Source: Pseudomonadota bacterium
GTDB lineage: Bacteria > Pseudomonadota > Alphaproteobacteria > Caulobacterales > Caulobacteraceae
Direction of reading: 5' to 3'
Assembly (NCBI GenBank): GCA_019348195.1
Contig: JAHWJX010000024.1
Location: forward strand, 1-32,103
DNA length: 32,103 bases
The notes below the pieces were generated by a model. The model did not search any database and had not been told where the DNA came from. It saw only the letters and a program-made list of their open reading frames with translations. The position numbers were made by a program, and so were the translations under genes. This document shows, in pieces, positions 1-8,342 of the stretch (position 1 is its first letter; each line of letters starts with the position of its first letter).

Positions 1-186
1 AGACCGCAAGCTCGTCAGTGTCGAGACAGCCCCCCTGCCAGGTCAAAGCCTAGCCGAGAAAACCGTCGCCAGAACACCGCCGCCTGCGTTTCTCTTTCCA
101 ATTCAACGATGTCAAAGACCAGAACCGCCGCCCCGGAGAGCTGATCGGCCCCACCTGTTTAACGCCGGGTGGTCGGCGGAGGCGGC
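1..186 (-). promoter_or_regulatory. rRNA operon leader with boxA-like element (16S gene lies beyond position 1)
   Basis: Read on the minus strand, positions 119 to 87 carry GTCTTTGACATCGTTGAATT followed by GGAAAGAGAAACG. This closely resembles the leader that precedes 16S rRNA genes in alphaproteobacteria: a boxA-type CTTTGACA antitermination element followed by an AAAGAGAAACG block. The stretch has no plausible reading frame and lies downstream of three tandem promoter-like elements. I infer that a 16S-23S-5S operon begins just left of the window and is transcribed leftward. The identification is from memory of such leaders. The 16S start itself is not present. Confidence 0.8.
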
Positions 187-215
187 TATCTATTGGGCCG
201 CCCCGGGAGTGTCAA
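187..215 (-). promoter_or_regulatory. rrn promoter, proximal of three
   Basis: On the minus strand the -35 hexamer TTGACA (215-210) is followed after exactly 17 bp by TAGATA (192-187) and then a GC-rich discriminator. A perfect -35, ideal spacing, a GC-rich discriminator and a boxA leader about 70 bp downstream fit an rRNA promoter. The -10 matches the consensus at only three of six positions. Confidence 0.7.
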
Positions 216-352
216 CCGATCCTTTCGGACTTTTTGCCGGCTCGCCTACTCTCCTCTGAGGAGAAGACCCGCCTCCAAAAACAGCGCCGCAGCAGGCCGG
301 GGGCCGGTGAGGGCCCTTGGATTACGCCGAGACGTGTCGGTTGGAGCCGCGG

Positions 353-381
353 AGAATGGCGGAACCGGAGGTCCCTGTCAA
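353..381 (-). promoter_or_regulatory. rrn promoter, middle of three
   Basis: TTGACA (381-376 on the minus strand) is separated by exactly 17 bp from CATTCT (358-353), followed by GC-rich sequence. It points in the same direction as the proximal promoter. The -10 is weak (three of six). The call rests mainly on the perfect -35, the spacing and the repetition of the arrangement. Confidence 0.55.
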
Positions 382-424
382 GAGGCTCGGAGGAGCTTCC
401 CGACCCGCTTCCGCGAGGAGCCGC

Positions 425-453
425 CGTCTATGAAGACGCCGACCCTCTGTCAA
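425..453 (-). promoter_or_regulatory. rrn promoter, distal of three
   Basis: TTGACA (453-448 on the minus strand) is followed after exactly 17 bp by TAGACG (430-425). It is the third TTGACA in 244 bp, all on one strand and all with 17-bp spacing, as expected for tandem rRNA promoters. The -10 is a three-of-six match. Confidence 0.55.
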
Positions 454-740
454 CCGGCTCTTTCGAGCTGCCCGGGAAATCCACCCCGAAGACGGGCCGA
501 GCGGCTCAAGACCCCTGCTGGAAACGCAATCACAAGGCCGGTTCATCGGCCTGCTTTTACGCCCTGACGGATCGATTGAGACCGCGAAAGCCGTGAGCCC
601 AAGGGCTAGGTCCAGTCCCTCCGAAGAGGTCCGGGGCCGCGCTTCCGCGATGTGGGCTTTGTAAGGATCGAGGCGGGCGCGCAAGCTCTTTTGTGTCGGA
701 GGACCGACACATCGGGTCGCACCCCCTGGGCGGCCGCGGG
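454..740. other. Intergenic stretch between the CBS gene and the rrn promoters
   Basis: No reading frame here looks like a real protein. The only distinct structure is a perfect hairpin at 692-711 (arms TGTGTCGG and CCGACACA, 4-nt loop), 30 bp past the stop of the CBS-domain gene. It lacks a T-run on the minus-strand 3' side, so it would be at best a non-canonical terminator. The remainder is GC-rich sequence in which I see nothing specific. Confidence 0.6.
692..711 (-). terminator. Hairpin downstream of the CBS-domain gene
   Basis: Eight-base-pair perfect stem with a 4-nt loop. It sits between the stop codon at 741 and the rRNA promoters, where transcription from the CBS gene would be expected to end. 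The minus-strand sequence after the hairpin is A-rich (AAAAGAG), not T-rich, so Rho-independent function is uncertain. Confidence 0.35.
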
Positions 741-1169
741 TCAGCCGGCGGCGATATAGGCCTTCAGCGTCTCGGCCTCGGCCTCCACCTCGCTGATTTT
801 GTGCTTCACAAGATCGCCGATCGAAACCATGCCGCAGACGGTTCCGCCGTCCAGCACGGGGAGGTGCCGCACGCGGCGGTTCGTCATGCGCGCCAGAAGC
901 GCATCCACGGTTTCGGTCGGCGTGGCGGCGATGACCTCTGCGGTCATGCAGCGGGAAACGGGCGTTTGCAGCGCGGCGCCCCCCGATCGCGCGAGCGCGA
1001 TGACGATGTCGCGTTCGGAGATGATGCCAGCGACCTGGTCGTCTTGCATGACGAGCAGGGCGCCGACGCGTTCGGCTTCCAGCCGTTCTGCGACCTCGGC
1101 CAGGGTGTCGTCGGGCGCTGCGGTGAGCACCTTGCGCCCCTTGGCGTTCAGGATTTGCGACACGAGCAT
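741..1169 (-). CDS. CBS-domain protein
   Basis: A protein of about 142 residues made almost wholly of a tandem CBS (Bateman) pair. The first motif contains GALLVMQDDQVAGIISERDIV and the second RRVRHLPVLDGGTVCGMVSIGD. Such stand-alone CBS pairs usually bind adenosine nucleotides and regulate a partner, but no partner can be named here. I prefer the ATG at 1169 over an upstream in-frame ATG (1223) because homologous proteins begin at the MLVSQIL-type sequence and a GGAG lies about 8 nt upstream of it. It follows the rhomboid gene on the same strand with a gap of about 66 bp, so co-transcription is possible. It is likely cytoplasmic, as no signal or membrane segment is visible. Confidence 0.88.
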   Translation of the reverse strand: MLVSQILNAKGRKVLTAAPDDTLAEVAERLEAERVGALLVMQDDQVAGIISERDIVIALARSGGAALQTPVSRCMTAEVIAATPTETVDALLARMTNRRVRHLPVLDGGTVCGMVSIGDLVKHKISEVEAEAETLKAYIAAG

Positions 1170-1235
1170 GGCGGCTGTCTCCGTCCCGCAGAGGAGGTTC
1201 CGCCCTTTCGAGCGCGAAGGCAACAGGGGCGAAGT

Positions 1236-1919
1236 CTAGGCTCTCGGCGCGAACAGGCGCAGCAGGAGGACGCCCGCCGCCAGGCCGCCCAGGTGCGCCT
1301 CCCAGGCGATGGGCAGGGGCACGGCCAGGCCGGCGGCCGCGATAATCAGGTTCAGCGCCACCCAGGGCAGGAGGAAACCCAGCGCCGCACGGCTGAAGGG
1401 AGAGCCCACCGCGCCGCGGCGCTCGATCAGGCGCGCGGCGCCGCCCATCAGGCCGGAGATGGCGCCCGAAGCCCCCACCAGGGGAACGCCGCCGTAGGGG
1501 TGCAGCGCCCAGAAGAACAGGCCTCCCAAGACCCCGCACAGGAGGAAATAAGCGGCGAAGCGCAAGGCGCCGGCGGGACTGGAGCCGAACACGCGGGCCA
1601 CGGGCGCGCCGAAAGCCAGCAGAGCGGTGGTGTTGAAGAAGAGGTGGAGCCAGCCGCCGTGCAGGAAAATGTGGCCGAACAGACCGCGAACGCGACCGGC
1701 GGAAAGCTCGATCGGAACCAGGGCGAAACGGGCCACGGCTTGATCGCGACCGACGGATATCTGCCATAGAAAGGCGGCCACGATCAAAGCGCAGAAGGCG
1801 ACCACCGGCCAGGGCGCGTTGACGGCGCGCTCCGGTCCTGAACGCTGGGGCGGAGCGGGGGCGGCCGGAACGGTCGGGGGGACGGCGGTGCGGGACCAGG
1901 GGCCTGGGGGCTCGCTCAT
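1236..1919 (-). CDS. Rhomboid family intramembrane serine protease
   Basis: A 227-residue polytopic membrane protein. The Ser-His dyad motifs are visible: GASGAISG around Ser151 and the AHLGG motif with His209. The conserved HGGWLHLFFN segment (87-96) supplies the oxyanion-side Asn96. The first 33 residues are Pro/Ala-rich and probably cytoplasmic, followed by about six hydrophobic segments, the size of a compact bacterial rhomboid. It should cleave transmembrane segments of substrates that cannot be named from sequence. Its ATG overlaps the TGA of the radical SAM gene by one base (TGATG), which suggests translational coupling. Confidence 0.9.
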   Translation of the reverse strand: MSEPPGPWSRTAVPPTVPAAPAPPQRSGPERAVNAPWPVVAFCALIVAAFLWQISVGRDQAVARFALVPIELSAGRVRGLFGHIFLHGGWLHLFFNTTALLAFGAPVARVFGSSPAGALRFAAYFLLCGVLGGLFFWALHPYGGVPLVGASGAISGLMGGAARLIERRGAVGSPFSRAALGFLLPWVALNLIIAAAGLAVPLPIAWEAHLGGLAAGVLLLRLFAPRA

Positions 1920-3169
1920 CAGAACAGCGACAGCTGCTGGGGCGCAGGAGACAGGCGGCTCCGAAGGTCTCCGCGATCCAGCAAGCCGCCCGGCGTCCAG
2001 TCGGCGGCGACCAGGAAGGGGCGCACCCGTTCCAGCCCGCGCGTGAGGCGGCCGACGTCCTCCAGACGAAGTGTCCGATAGCGACGGACGGAAAGGATTC
2101 TGTCCACGCTCTTCACGCCCAGGCCCGGGACGCGGAGCAGCTGCTCGCGGGTGGCGCGGTTGACGTTCACGGGAAAATGCTCGCGGTGCTTGAGCGCCCA
2201 GGCGAGCTTGGGGTCCACGGCCGCGTCGAGCATGCCGCCTTCGCCGCCCGAGACGATCTCGTCCTTGCTGAAACCGTAGAAGCGCATCAGCCAGTCGGCT
2301 TGGTAAAGGCGATGTTCGCGCACCAGCGGCGGGGCGGCCAGAGGAAGCTTGGACGTGCTGTCGGGGATGGGGCTGAAGGCGGAATAGTAAACTCGGCGAA
2401 GGTCATAGGAGCCGTACAGCGTCGAGCTGCGGGTCAGGATGTCGGCGTCGGACGCGTCGTCGGCGCCGATGATCATCTGGGTGCTTTGCCCCGCCGGTGC
2501 GGTGCGGGGCGGCTTGGCGCGGCCCTTTTCCTTGTGAACGGTGCGCGCCTCCTTCTGCTCGTCGATCCGGGAGCGGACAGCGCCCATGGCTCGCTTGATG
2601 ACCACGGGGTTCTTTTCCGGCGCGAAGTCGGCGATGGACTCGTCTTTGGGCAATTCGATGTTGATGCTCAGGCGGTCGGCCCAGCGACCCGCTTCCTCGA
2701 TCAGCTCGGGCGAAGCGTCCGGGATCACCTTGAGATGGATGTAGCCGCGGAAGTCGTGCACCTCGCGCAGGGTGCGCGCGACCTCGTTCATGGCGGCCAT
2801 GGTGTAGTCCTCGTCCCGAATGATGCCGGACGAAAGGAACAGGCCCTCGATATAGTTACGCTTGTAGAACCCCAGGGTGAGGTCGACGACTTCTTTCGGC
2901 GAGAAGCGTGCGCGCGGCGTGTTGGAGCTGACGCGGTTGATGCAATAGGCGCAGTCGTAGACGCAGAAGTTGGTCAGCAGGATCTTGAGCAGGCTGATGC
3001 ACCGACCGTCGGGCGCATAGGCGTGGCAAATGCCCATGCCCTCCGTGGAGCCCACGCCCCGGCCGTTGGTGCTGTCGCGCTTGCTGGTTCCGGAACTGGC
3101 GCAGCTCGCGTCGTACTTGGCTGCATCCGATAGGATGGCGAGCTTGCGCTTGAGGTCCAGCTGAGCCAC
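1919..3169 (-). CDS. Putative DNA modification/repair radical SAM protein
   Basis: A 416-residue protein with the radical SAM cluster motif CxxxCxxC as C69-VYD-C73-AY-C76, preceded by the conserved block around KYDASCASSG. This N-terminal signature matches the family annotated as putative DNA modification/repair radical SAM protein (the TIGR03916-type group). A helix-hairpin-helix region (about 335-365, with VPGLGVKSVDRIL) would bind DNA. The last five residues are QLSLF, matching the bacterial beta-sliding-clamp binding consensus QL(S/D)LF. The start is a GTG at 3169. Just upstream are a 12-bp palindrome and a GTTC-N7-GTTC SOS box, so damage induction through LexA is likely. The family's usual partner, a uracil-DNA-glycosylase-like or TIGR03915 protein, is not adjacent; rhomboid is next in the operon. 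The exact substrate is unknown. Confidence 0.9.
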   Translation of the reverse strand: MAQLDLKRKLAILSDAAKYDASCASSGTSKRDSTNGRGVGSTEGMGICHAYAPDGRCISLLKILLTNFCVYDCAYCINRVSSNTPRARFSPKEVVDLTLGFYKRNYIEGLFLSSGIIRDEDYTMAAMNEVARTLREVHDFRGYIHLKVIPDASPELIEEAGRWADRLSINIELPKDESIADFAPEKNPVVIKRAMGAVRSRIDEQKEARTVHKEKGRAKPPRTAPAGQSTQMIIGADDASDADILTRSSTLYGSYDLRRVYYSAFSPIPDSTSKLPLAAPPLVREHRLYQADWLMRFYGFSKDEIVSGGEGGMLDAAVDPKLAWALKHREHFPVNVNRATREQLLRVPGLGVKSVDRILSVRRYRTLRLEDVGRLTRGLERVRPFLVAADWTPGGLLDRGDLRSRLSPAPQQLSLF

Positions 3170-3171
3170 GC

Positions 3172-3183
3172 CCCTAGCTAGGG
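3172..3183. repeat. Perfect 12-bp palindrome upstream of the radical SAM gene
   Basis: CCCTAGCTAGGG reads identically on both strands. It lies between the GTG start (3169) and the SOS box and touches the box by one base. It could be part of an operator or simply contain the purine-rich ribosome-binding sequence (minus strand TAGGGG). Confidence 0.6.
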
Positions 3184-3197
3184 TTCCGCATCCGTTC
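3183..3197. promoter_or_regulatory. LexA/SOS box, GTTC-N7-GTTC
   Basis: GTTC at 3183-3186 and GTTC at 3194-3197 are separated by exactly seven bases. This is the direct-repeat LexA operator established for alphaproteobacteria (Caulobacter, Rhizobium, Rhodobacter). It lies 14 bp in front of the start of a DNA modification/repair gene, where binding would block transcription or RNA polymerase escape. An 8-of-8 match could arise by chance, but the location makes it credible. Confidence 0.7.
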
Positions 3198-3223
3198 CGT
3201 CCAGAGCGGCGGAACCGCGCAAC

Positions 3224-3418
3224 TCATTCCGGCTTCGACTGCTTCTCGCCGATCTGGTCGAGCTGATCGCGGACGCGCTCCACCGTGGCTTCGTCCACCG
3301 ACGCGTCGATCTCCTCTCCGGGCAGGAGAGCGTCGTCGGGAATCCCGGGGCCGGTCTGGGCGACCGTGTCGTTCAGCGACCGACTGTTCGTGCCGTTCGA
3401 AATGCCGCGTTCAGCCAT
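3224..3418 (-). CDS. Small acidic hypothetical protein
   Basis: A 64-residue, acidic, polar protein with no signal sequence or membrane segment. The middle is rich in Asp/Glu (GEEIDASVDEATVERVRDQL) and the C-terminal half looks helical. I do not recognise the family. The gene call is supported by an excellent AGGAGG ribosome-binding site about 6 nt before its ATG and by its position, alone between same-strand genes. It is 66 bp downstream of the AI-2E family gene and may be transcribed with it. The high polarity and low hydrophobicity suggest a soluble, perhaps partly disordered cytoplasmic protein. Confidence 0.7.
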   Translation of the reverse strand: MAERGISNGTNSRSLNDTVAQTGPGIPDDALLPGEEIDASVDEATVERVRDQLDQIGEKQSKPE

Positions 3419-3484
3419 GGCGGACCTCCTGGCGAGGTAAGTCCCGCCTGCGTCTGGAGTTCCCAGCGCAGATGCATGAACGGA

Positions 3485-4579
3485 TCAGGCCCGATCGCCG
3501 CCGTTGGACTTCTCGCCCGGCGCCTTGGTGTCCTCGCCCAGCGTGTTTCGGAGGTAAAGCATTTTGACCATCACGAACCCCGTCACGGCCAACGGCGTGG
3601 CGAAAACCACGCCGAGCAGACCCAGGAGGCCGCCAATGCCGAGTACGGCGAACAGGGTCAGGACCGGAGGCAGATCGACGGTGCGTCCCTGGATGAACGG
3701 GTAGGTGACGTTGCTCTCGATCTGCTGGACGAGGAAGTACATCAGGAGGGTCCACAGAACCATCTGCGGGCCTTGGAGCATGGCCACCAACACGCCCGGG
3801 ATCACCGACACGAGGGGTCCTACAATCGGCACAAAGGCGGCCAAGCCCGCGAACAGGCCCAAGGCCGCCGGCGAAGACAGCCCCAGGATCAGCGCGCCGA
3901 TGTAGGTGAGCACGCCCACGATGATCATGGACACAAAGGTGCCGAGCAGCCACAACTTCAGCGCCCGTCCCGTCGCGTTCAGGGCGTCGCGCACGCGCTC
4001 GCGCGGCCCCTGGGGGAAGAGCGCCAGCAGACCGTCGCGGTTCTTCTGCGGGTCGATCGCCAGATAAAGCCCGCCGAAGATCACCAGCAGCAGGTCCGTG
4101 CCAGCGCCAACGAGTGTGAAGGCGAAGCTGCCGATGCGAGTGAACAGCCCGCCGAGACGGGAGGCCATGCCGCCCCCGCCGCTCTGCAGCTGCGCCAGGA
4201 TCTCCTGGCCGAACGGCAAGGCCGCGATCCGCGCCTGAACTTCCCCGATGGAAGCCGGCAGGCTTTGCGACAGCTGGGCCACCTGGCCGGAGATGGTGGA
4301 CCCGAACAGCCAACCCGCGCCGGCCAGAACCGCGACCACCAGCAGGCCGCCGGCCAAGAGGGACAGACCGCCACCTAAAGGGGTGCGCTTCTGAATAGGG
4401 TCCGCCAAAGACCGCAGCAGCACGGCCACGATCACTGCGCCGAACGCCAGCAGGAAGACGTTGACCAGTCGCCAAGCCAAGAAGGTCAGGCCCGCCACAG
4501 CGAAGACGAACAAGGTTCGCCGCACGAAGGTGCGGTCAAGCGCCTTCGTGGCCGAAGCCTCCCGGGGGTGCGGCGCCAC
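3485..4579 (-). CDS. AI-2E family (PerM/YdiK-type) membrane transporter
   Basis: A 364-residue inner-membrane protein. Its order of features is typical of the AI-2E/PerM family: two close N-terminal membrane segments, a short helix, a long soluble region (about 100-200, including SGQVAQLSQSLP), and a C-terminal membrane block with the family-like FVPIVGPLVSVIPGVLVA and QQIESNVTYPFIQGR segments. Family members have been linked to autoinducer-2 export or to ion/proton exchange, so the substrate cannot be stated. Translation starts at GTG 4579, 2 bp after the stop of the S9 peptidase gene, so the two are almost certainly co-transcribed. The C-terminus is charged and cytoplasmic. Confidence 0.9.
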   Translation of the reverse strand: MAPHPREASATKALDRTFVRRTLFVFAVAGLTFLAWRLVNVFLLAFGAVIVAVLLRSLADPIQKRTPLGGGLSLLAGGLLVVAVLAGAGWLFGSTISGQVAQLSQSLPASIGEVQARIAALPFGQEILAQLQSGGGGMASRLGGLFTRIGSFAFTLVGAGTDLLLVIFGGLYLAIDPQKNRDGLLALFPQGPRERVRDALNATGRALKLWLLGTFVSMIIVGVLTYIGALILGLSSPAALGLFAGLAAFVPIVGPLVSVIPGVLVAMLQGPQMVLWTLLMYFLVQQIESNVTYPFIQGRTVDLPPVLTLFAVLGIGGLLGLLGVVFATPLAVTGFVMVKMLYLRNTLGEDTKAPGEKSNGGDRA

Positions 4580-4581
4580 GA

Positions 4582-6549
<1,968 letters not shown>

Positions 6550-6681
6550 GACCGCCCTCCCCTGCCCTGGAGCCTATCGCTTCGGAGCTTATCGGTTCCA
6601 CCGCCCGGAGCAACGTCGCGCGCGCGACACAGGAACCGGCGGGTCCGGGCGACGCTTGAAGGGGCGAACAGGAGCGCCGCC

Positions 6682-7524
6682 ATGCCCGAGTCCCCTCACC
6701 AAGAACCGCCCGGCACCGAGGCCGAACTGGCGCAGCAGGCCGATCACGGCGAAGCCAGCTACAAGGGCTGCAATAGGCTCACCGGCAAGGCCGCGGTGAT
6801 CACCGGCGGCGATAGCGGCATCGGCCGGGCGGTGGCCATCGCCTACGCCCGCGAAGGCGCCGACGTGCTGGTCGCCTATTTGAACGAGCAGGAGGACGAG
6901 GACGCCCGCGAGACGGCGCGGCTGGTGGAGGAGGCCGGACGCCGCTGCGTGCTGGTTCGGGGCGACATCGCCAGCGCCGAACACTGCCGTTCCATCATCG
7001 GGCAGGCCGTGAGCGAATTCGGCCGACTGGACATCCTGGTCAACAACGCCGCCTTCCAGCGGACCTACAAGACCCTGGAGGACATTCCGGACGAGGAGTG
7101 GGACTACCACTTCAAGGTGAACATCACCGCCATGTTCCACCTCAGCAAGGCGGCTGCCGCGCACATGCAGCCGGGTTCGTCCATCATCAACACGACGTCG
7201 ATTCAATCCGACAAGCCCAACCCGATGCTGCTGGCCTACGCCTCGACCAAGGGCGCGATCTCCAACTTCACAGCCGGGCTGGCGCAGATGCTGGGCGAGC
7301 GGGGCATCCGGGTGAACGCCGTGGCGCCCGGGCCGATCTGGACACCGCTCATCCCCTCCACCATGCCGGATGAAAAGGTGAAGACCTTTGGCGAGGACAC
7401 GCCCCTGAAGCGGCCGGGCCAGCCCCGCGAACTGGCCGGCATCTATGTGCTGCTGGCCTCCGACGAGGGCAGTTACATGAACGCGGGCGTTTATCCGGTG
7501 ACGGGCGGGACGCCGCTGCTGTGA
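6682..7524 (+). CDS. SDR family oxidoreductase (YhdF/YghA-like)
   Basis: A 280-residue short-chain dehydrogenase. It has the nucleotide-binding TGGDSGIG (41-48), NNAA (121-124), Ser173, and the catalytic YASTK (Tyr186, Lys190). The N-terminal extension of about 35 residues, ending before LTGKAAVITGG, is typical of the subgroup containing Bacillus YhdF and E. coli YghA, probable NAD(P)-dependent oxidoreductases often associated with stress. The substrate is unknown. The frame is open further upstream, but the ATG at 6682 has an AGGAG ribosome-binding site (6670-6674) and matches the family length. Its stop overlaps the GTG start of the next gene by 4 bp (GTGA). Confidence 0.92.
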   Translation: MPESPHQEPPGTEAELAQQADHGEASYKGCNRLTGKAAVITGGDSGIGRAVAIAYAREGADVLVAYLNEQEDEDARETARLVEEAGRRCVLVRGDIASAEHCRSIIGQAVSEFGRLDILVNNAAFQRTYKTLEDIPDEEWDYHFKVNITAMFHLSKAAAAHMQPGSSIINTTSIQSDKPNPMLLAYASTKGAISNFTAGLAQMLGERGIRVNAVAPGPIWTPLIPSTMPDEKVKTFGEDTPLKRPGQPRELAGIYVLLASDEGSYMNAGVYPVTGGTPLL

Positions 7525-8315
7525 GCCCCGCAGGCGCGGGGCGGGGCCGCTCGGGAGTTTCCTTGCTCCAAGCCGGCTTCGTGCTGGGCTTTGCGCTGGC
7601 AGGCTTTTTCGACGGCATCCTGCTGCATCAAGTGCTGCAGTGGCACCACCTGTTGAGCCTGGCGCCCGGCGAGAACTTCCGCAGGATCGAGGTGCAGATC
7701 CTGGCGGACGGCGCCTTCCACGTGCTCATGTGGGTGATCGCCCTGCTCGGGCTTCACCTGCTGTGGCGCGCCCGGCAGGACTTTGCATCCGACCGGTCGG
7801 GAGGGCGGCTCGTCGTCGCCGCCCTGCTGGGCTTTGCGGCCTGGAACGCGCTGGACGTGGTCGGCTTCCATTGGGGGCTGCACATCCACCGTGTCCGCGT
7901 TGACGTTCCCGTGGGCGACCGCCTTCGTTGGGACCTGCTCTGGCTGGCGCTCTTTTCCCTGCTCCCGCTCGGGGCCGCCTGGCTCGTGTCACGCAGCCGG
8001 CGAGGCGGGTCCGCCGGCCGGGTCGGACCTGCCGCCCTGGCCCTGCTGGTGACAGCGGCCGCGGCCTTGTCCTTGCGCACGCCGCCCGACGCCGCGGCCC
8101 GCCCCGTCCTGTTCCGCGCCGACCTGAGCGGGGCCCAGGTGCTGGCCGCCGTGGCGGCCGCGAACGGTCGGCTGGTCAGCACTCACGCCGGCGGGCGGCT
8201 GGTCGTGGTCGAACTTCCCGAGGGCTCGAGCGGCTGGCGCTTGTACCGGCATGGCGCCCTGGCCGTGGGCGGCCCAGGCTCTCCCGCCGCCTGTCTGAGC
8301 TGGAGCCGAGCCTAG
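7521..8315 (+). CDS. DUF2243 membrane protein with extra C-terminal region
   Basis: A 264-residue membrane protein starting at GTG 7521, overlapping the SDR stop. Residues about 15-160 hold the DUF2243 signature (GFFDGILLHQVLQWHH, then GENFRRIEVQILADGAFH, then ALDVVGFHWGLHIHRVR) across four membrane segments. The conserved His and Asp residues hint at metal or haem binding, but no function is established. Unusually, it continues past an arginine-rich loop into another membrane segment (about 168-185) and a soluble tail of about 75 residues (190-264) that I do not recognise. Translational coupling to the SDR gene suggests a shared role, perhaps in stress. Confidence 0.85.
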   Translation: MSPAGAGRGRSGVSLLQAGFVLGFALAGFFDGILLHQVLQWHHLLSLAPGENFRRIEVQILADGAFHVLMWVIALLGLHLLWRARQDFASDRSGGRLVVAALLGFAAWNALDVVGFHWGLHIHRVRVDVPVGDRLRWDLLWLALFSLLPLGAAWLVSRSRRGGSAGRVGPAALALLVTAAAALSLRTPPDAAARPVLFRADLSGAQVLAAVAAANGRLVSTHAGGRLVVVELPEGSSGWRLYRHGALAVGGPGSPAACLSWSRA

Positions 8316-8342
8316 CCCGTCTCCGGCGTGCTACAAAGGCGC

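Noticed and set aside
216-235. Short stem followed by TTTTT on the plus strand, terminator-like
   Set aside because: Only four base pairs, and no plus-strand gene precedes it; it overlaps the rRNA promoter on the other strand.
495-545. tRNA-Ser-like fragment (GGCCGAGCGGCTCAA followed by CTGGAAA)
   Set aside because: The anticodon stem does not pair, and no T-arm or matching acceptor stem could be found, so it is not a tRNA and the resemblance may be chance.
322-1767. Long minus-strand open frame of 481 codons
   Set aside because: It is Arg/Pro/Gly-rich out-of-frame translation across the CBS and rhomboid genes and the rRNA promoter region, a typical artefact of high GC content.
3438-3463. 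Possible EcfG promoter GGAAC-N17-CTTA in front of the small acidic protein
   Set aside because: The -10 part does not match the GTT core; only the -35 is good.
6632-6657. Possible EcfG (general stress) promoter GGAAC-N17-GCTT in front of the SDR gene
   Set aside because: The -10 part should be CGTT; the observed bases do not fit without an indel, so the match is too weak.
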